Of a stretch of DNA of 64,000 bases, positions 60,451-64,000 are shown piece after piece. Within the stretch, counting starts at the first letter, position 1, and each line of letters begins with the position of its first letter. The DNA lies in the NCBI GenBank assembly GCA_016793165.1, contig JAEULA010000034.1:124001-188000 (forward strand), given 5' to 3'. The DNA comes from Alphaproteobacteria bacterium (GTDB lineage Bacteria > Pseudomonadota > Alphaproteobacteria > CACIAM-22H2). The notes under the pieces are model-generated. The model did no database searches, was not told the origin of the DNA, and was given only the letters and a program-made list of their open reading frames with translations. Both the position numbers and the translations under genes were made by a program.

Positions 60451-61707
60451 ATGGCCCAGCTCTCCGACGACTGCTTCGCCTTCGGCGGCGCGCTCATGCG
60501 CGCCGACGAGGCGCTGCGCATCCTCGCATCGCGCATCGCCTGCGTCGTTCCGGCGGAGCGGCGCGCGCTGCGGGCCTGTCGCGGGCGAATCCTCGCCGCG
60601 GACCTCGTCGCGCCGCGCGACGTGCCGCCCCACGACAACGCCGCTGTCGACGGCTACGCCGTGGCCTTCGACGACCTCGCGCCGGCGGGGGACACGAGGC
60701 TCCCCGTGACGGCCCGCGTCGCAGCCGGCCAGCATCTGGGTCGCGCCGTGCCGCGGGGCGCGGCGATCCGCATCTTCACGGGGGCCCCGATGCCCGACGG
60801 CGTCGACACGGTCTTCATGCAGGAGGATGCGCGCGAGGGTGACGGCGCCGTCACGCTGCCGCCCGGCATCCGGCGCGGCGCAAATCGCCGGAAGCGCGGC
60901 GAGGACATCCGCGCCGGCGCGACCATCCTCGAGGCGGGGCGACGCCTCCGGCCGCAGGACATCGGCCTGGCGGCATCGATCGGCCTCACCGCACTGCAGG
61001 TCTTCGCGCCGCTGAAGGTCGCAGTGCTGTCCTCGGGCGACGAGCTCGCGGAGCCGGGAACGGAGGCGCGCCCGGGACAGGTCTACGACGCCAACCGGCA
61101 CGCCCTCGTCGCGCTCGTCGAAAATCTCGGCTGCGAGGCCATCGACCTCGGCATCGTCGCCGACGACGCGGCCGCCGTGGAGCGCGCCCTCGCGCGGGCG
61201 AGTACACAGGCCGACGTCGTCGTCACCTCGGGCGGCATGTCGACCGGCGAGGAGGACCACATGCGCGCGGCCGTCACGCGGCTCGGCGCGCTGCATTTCT
61301 GGCGCCTGGCGATCCGACCCGGCCGCCCGGTCGCGCTCGGCCAGGTCGGCGGCAAGGCCTTCGTCGGATTGCCCGGGAATCCCGTCGCCATGATGGTGAC
61401 GTTCATGCGCTTCGCGCGCCCAGTCCTTCTCGGCCTCGCGGGCGCGGCTTCGGTCGTCCCCCACGGCTTCCGCGTCCCGAGCGCCACCGCGCTTGCCAAG
61501 AAGGAGGGGCGGCGCGAGTGGCTTCGCGCCCGGCTCGAGCGCGCCGACGACGGCACGCTGCGCGCGGTCAAGTTCCCGCGCGACGGCGCCGGCATCCTGA
61601 CATCGCTCGTGGCGGCGGACGGCCTCATCGAGCTGCCGGAGGAATTGACCGAGGTTCCCGCGGGCGCGATGGTTGAGTTCATCCCGTTCAGCGAAGTCGA
61701 CGTCTGA
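60451..61707 (+). CDS. moeA: Molybdopterin molybdenumtransferase MoeA
   Basis: MoeA of 418 residues, the usual length: RDVPPHDNAAVDGYAVAF, the hinge RIFTGAPMPDGVDTVFMQED, nucleotide-site loop VVTSGGMSTGEEDH and GLPGNPVAMMVTFM. It inserts molybdate into adenylated molybdopterin. Its TGA overlaps the moaD ATG as TGATG, coupling cofactor assembly genes. Confidence 0.96.
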   Translation: MAQLSDDCFAFGGALMRADEALRILASRIACVVPAERRALRACRGRILAADLVAPRDVPPHDNAAVDGYAVAFDDLAPAGDTRLPVTARVAAGQHLGRAVPRGAAIRIFTGAPMPDGVDTVFMQEDAREGDGAVTLPPGIRRGANRRKRGEDIRAGATILEAGRRLRPQDIGLAASIGLTALQVFAPLKVAVLSSGDELAEPGTEARPGQVYDANRHALVALVENLGCEAIDLGIVADDAAAVERALARASTQADVVVTSGGMSTGEEDHMRAAVTRLGALHFWRLAIRPGRPVALGQVGGKAFVGLPGNPVAMMVTFMRFARPVLLGLAGAASVVPHGFRVPSATALAKKEGRREWLRARLERADDGTLRAVKFPRDGAGILTSLVAADGLIELPEELTEVPAGAMVEFIPFSEVDV

Positions 61708-61958
61708 TGAAGATCCTGTGGTTCGCTTGGTTTCGCGCCCGAGTCGGCACCGCGGAGGAGATCGTCGATCCTCCGGCGGACGTGGTCGACGTGGCCGGCC
61801 TCGTCGAATGGTTGCGCGGCCGTTCGCCCGGGCATGCGCAGGCGCTGAAGGAGCTTGCGGTCGTCCGCGTCGCGGTCAACCAGACCTACGTGAAATTCGA
61901 TCATCGGCTGAAACCGGGCGACGAGATCGCCCTGTTCCCGCCGGTCACCGGAGGCTGA
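61707..61958 (+). CDS. moaD: Molybdopterin synthase sulfur-carrier subunit MoaD
   Basis: Ubiquitin-fold carrier of 83 residues ending in the required GG (FPPVTGG), which is thiocarboxylated to donate sulfur. It starts at ATG 61707, sharing a base with the moeA stop, three bases before moaE. Confidence 0.95.
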   Translation: MKILWFAWFRARVGTAEEIVDPPADVVDVAGLVEWLRGRSPGHAQALKELAVVRVAVNQTYVKFDHRLKPGDEIALFPPVTGG

Positions 61959-61961
61959 GCG

Positions 61962-62453
61962 GTGGGCGGCGACGCCCGGAGCGTCGAGAGCCCGCGCATC
62001 CTCGTGCGCGTGCAGCGCGAGGACTTCGACGTCGGCGCGACGCTCGACGAGTTGGCACGCGCGCGACATGACATCGGCGGCATCACGAGCTTCGTCGGGC
62101 TCGTGCGGGACATCCACGGCGACCGGCGCGTCGGCGCCCTGACCCTCGAGCATTTCCCCGGCATGACGGAGCGCGAGTTGAACCGCATCGCCGGCGAGGC
62201 GCATGAGCGATGGCCGCTCTCCGCCGTCGCGATCATCCACCGGTTCGGTCGCATGGAGCCCGGTGAGCGGATCGTGCTCTGCGCCGCCGCCTCTGCCCAC
62301 CGCCAGGCTGCCTTCGACGCCTGCGCCTTCCTGATCGATTTCCTGAAGACGCAGGCGCCGTTCTGGAAGCTGGAGGACACCGACGCCGGTGCGCACTGGG
62401 TCGAAGCCCGCGCCAGCGACGACGCAGCGGCGGCGCGCTGGCGGAAGGGTTGA
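61962..62453 (+). CDS. moaE: Molybdopterin synthase catalytic subunit MoaE
   Basis: MoaE of 163 residues: GGITSFVGLVRD, LTLEHFPGMTERELNRIA, VAIIHRFGRMEPGERIVLCA, and the catalytic lysine region LKTQAPFWKLED. The start is GTG 61962, with GGAGG just before the moaD stop. With MoaD it converts precursor Z to molybdopterin. moaA, moaC and mog/moaB are not in the window. Confidence 0.95.
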   Translation: MGGDARSVESPRILVRVQREDFDVGATLDELARARHDIGGITSFVGLVRDIHGDRRVGALTLEHFPGMTERELNRIAGEAHERWPLSAVAIIHRFGRMEPGERIVLCAAASAHRQAAFDACAFLIDFLKTQAPFWKLEDTDAGAHWVEARASDDAAAARWRKG

Positions 62454-62467
62454 GTGCGGCCGCGGGC

Positions 62468-63352
62468 TCAGGCCGGCGCGCGCACCAGGCGCTCGAAGTC
62501 CTCGATGAGCGCCTTCGTAACCGGCCCCGGCGCGAAGCGGTACTGGTCGACCTCGCCCACCGGTGTGATCTCCGCCGCCGTCCCGGTCAGGAACATCTCC
62601 TGCGCCTTGGCCATCTCCTCCGGCCAGATCGCCCGCTCGACGACCTTGAACTGACGCCTGCGCGCCAATTCCATGACGGTTCGACGCGTGATCCCGTCGA
62701 GGAAGCAATCGGGCGTCGGCGTGTGGACTTCGCCGTTGATCACCAGGAAGAGGTTGGCGCCGGTGGCCTCCGCGAGCTGTCCGCGCCAGTCGAGCATCAG
62801 CGCGTCCTGGTAGCCTGCGGACTCGGCGGCATGCTTCGACATCGTGCAGATCATGTAGAGGCCGGCGGCCTTGCTCGCGGTCGGCGCGGTATCCGGAGCC
62901 GGGCGGCGCCACTTCGACATCGTCACCCGGATGCCCTTGGCGCGAATCTCAGGCGGGAAATAGCTCGGCCACACCCAGGTCGCGATGGCGACGTTGATCC
63001 GCGACGCCTGTGCGGACACGCCCATCTGCTCCGACCCGCGCCAGGCGATCGGCCGCACATAGCCGTCGACGATGGCGTTCGCCTTGACCGTCTCCGCCTT
63101 GGCCAGCTCGATCTCGTCGACGCCGAACGGCAGCTGGAAGCCGAGAAGCTCCGCCGAGCGGGCGAGGCGTTCGGAATGCTCGCGGCTCTTGAAGATGCGT
63201 CCCGAATAGACGCGCTCGCCTTCGAACACGGCCGAGGCGTAGTGCAGCGCGTGCGACAGCACGTGGAGCTTCGCCTCGCGCCAGGCGACCAGCTGGCCGT
63301 TGAACCAGATGAAACCGTCGCGGTCGTCGAAGGGGATGAGCTTCTGAGCCAT
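62468..63352 (-). CDS. ilvE: Branched-chain amino acid aminotransferase
   Basis: Fold-type IV PLP aminotransferase of 294 residues: LHVLSHALHYASAVFEGERV, arginine-rich RPIAWRGSEQMG, Schiff-base lysine K161 in PTASKAAGLYM, EATGANLFLVINGEVHTP and LTGTAAEITPVGEVD. It transfers amino groups between branched-chain amino acids and 2-oxoglutarate. GGAAGGAAG precedes ATG 63352. Divergent from a MarR regulator with a palindromic operator between. Confidence 0.94.
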   Translation of the reverse strand: MAQKLIPFDDRDGFIWFNGQLVAWREAKLHVLSHALHYASAVFEGERVYSGRIFKSREHSERLARSAELLGFQLPFGVDEIELAKAETVKANAIVDGYVRPIAWRGSEQMGVSAQASRINVAIATWVWPSYFPPEIRAKGIRVTMSKWRRPAPDTAPTASKAAGLYMICTMSKHAAESAGYQDALMLDWRGQLAEATGANLFLVINGEVHTPTPDCFLDGITRRTVMELARRRQFKVVERAIWPEEMAKAQEMFLTGTAAEITPVGEVDQYRFAPGPVTKALIEDFERLVRAPA

Positions 63353-63434
63353 GGCCGAGTCACTTCCTTCCGGATGCGGGGATGTTCGCGTAACTTTGTT
63401 TCGAAGAACGGGGCGCAGAAGAACACATTGCCAC

Positions 63435-63463
63435 GATATACGTCAATGTTACTGACGTATATC
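63435..63463. promoter_or_regulatory. 11-7-11 perfect inverted repeat, candidate MarR operator
   Basis: GATATACGTCA (63435-63445) and TGACGTATATC (63453-63463) are exact inverse repeats around ATGTTAC. The dyad lies in the 159-base spacer between ilvE and the MarR gene, about midway between the two starts. Length and AT content stand out from the GC-rich background, and position suits autoregulation and control of ilvE. Confidence 0.75.
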
Positions 63464-63511
63464 CGCCATGCGAATCTGCGCAGTCTCCGACAAGTTCCAA
63501 CGCTCGAAGCC

Positions 63512-64000
63512 ATGTCCGCCGATACCGCCCCAGCGCTCAAGCATCTGTTCCTCCGCGACGAGGATCTTCGGCTCGGAATCGAGCTGCTCTTCTATGCCTA
63601 TCGCGATTTCACCGGCGAGCCGGATCGGATCCTCGCGAAGCTGGGCTTCGGCCGCGCGCATCATCGCGTGATCTATTTCGTCGGCCGGCATCCGGAGATC
63701 ACGGTCGGCGAGCTGCTGACGATCCTGCGAATCACGAAGCAGTCGCTCTCGCGCGTGCTGAGCGAGCTGTTGCGCAAGGGCTACGTGGCCGCGACGCCGG
63801 GGACGACCGATCGGCGCCAGCGCCGGCTGTCGCTGACGCCGACCGGCGTGGCGCTCGAGCGAGAGCTGACCGAGAACCAGCGCAATCGCGTCGCTGCCGC
63901 CTATCGCGCGGCCGGGGCCGCCGCGGTCGACGGCTTCAAGCGCGTCATGCTCGGCCTCGTGAACGAGACGGACCGGGCGACCCTCATCGGGCCGGCCGCG
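63512..64000 (+). CDS. MarR-family transcriptional regulator (3' end cut by window edge)
   Basis: First 163 residues are present, nearly the whole protein. The winged helix is clear: FGRAHHRVIYFVGRHPEITV, recognition helix ILRITKQSLSRVLSELLRKG and wing TPGTTDRRQRRLSLTPTG. It starts at ATG 63512. MarR genes divergent from ilvE in alphaproteobacteria are often called petP; identity with petP is a suggestion, not shown. The palindrome at 63435-63463 is the probable binding site. Confidence 0.93.
   Translation, partial: MSADTAPALKHLFLRDEDLRLGIELLFYAYRDFTGEPDRILAKLGFGRAHHRVIYFVGRHPEITVGELLTILRITKQSLSRVLSELLRKGYVAATPGTTDRRQRRLSLTPTGVALERELTENQRNRVAAAYRAAGAAAVDGFKRVMLGLVNETDRATLIGPAA

Overview
The window is about 64 kb of very GC-rich, densely packed bacterial chromosome. 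Gene content and order suggest an alphaproteobacterium, probably Rhodospirillales-like. Pointers are an SRP RNA gene just upstream of dnaX-ybaB-recR, a uvrC-pgsA-mobB-moeA-moaD-moaE run, a MarR gene divergent from ilvE, a soxBDAG operon and many solute-binding-protein transporters. The genus cannot be fixed from the sequence. I see no phage, insertion sequence, CRISPR array, tRNA or rRNA. Codon use and GC look even throughout, and I found no clear pseudogene.

Layout. 1-6262 (minus): a hydantoin/N-acyl amino acid operon (hyuA-like, hyuB-like, D-aminoacylase-like, TRAP binding protein cut by the left edge), with a divergent LysR gene at 6365. 7316-9629 (minus): polysaccharide deacetylase-like protein plus two SDR dehydrogenases, overlapping by 4 bases. 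10023-13654 (minus): a complete PotDABC-like ABC importer. 13850-16178 (minus): a hydroxyacid dehydrogenase and an orphan sugar-type binding protein. 16512-17549 (plus): a secreted PEP-CTERM protein behind a sigma-54-type promoter. 17664-23723 (minus): hutH and hutU interleaved with VOC, AhpD-like, two unrecognised small proteins and pirin. 23808-25543 (plus): HisC-like aminotransferase and an HD-domain protein with a diiron-oxygenase-like ligand set. 25682-28685 (plus): hybrid sensor kinase and single-domain response regulator.

28790-34657 (plus): 2OG-Fe oxygenase, desaturase, amino-acid-type ABC importer lacking its ATPase, and a betaine-type Rieske oxygenase. 34761-39594 (minus): heterotetrameric sarcosine oxidase (soxBDAG). 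39734-45661: a second ATPase-less importer, RidA, a second Rieske oxygenase, a sulfatase and a TauD-like dioxygenase. These are most simply read as a region for uptake and oxidative N-demethylation of small quaternary or N-methyl amines.

45735 to the right edge is mostly housekeeping: GST, pmbA, a periplasmic ClpP-fold protein, recR-ybaB-dnaX with ffs, nudC, a membrane protein with a methyltransferase-glycosyltransferase fusion, folM-like and folB, uvrC, pgsA, molybdenum cofactor genes, ilvE and a MarR regulator cut by the right edge.

Regulatory signals visible by eye include the sigma-54 -24/-12 element, the ffs and GST promoters, palindromic operators next to the LysR and MarR genes, a terminator-like hairpin inside an ABC operon, and hairpins or palindromes at nearly every convergent gene junction. 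Twelve gene pairs overlap by exactly four bases (ATGA, GTGA or TTGA), so translational coupling is the norm here.
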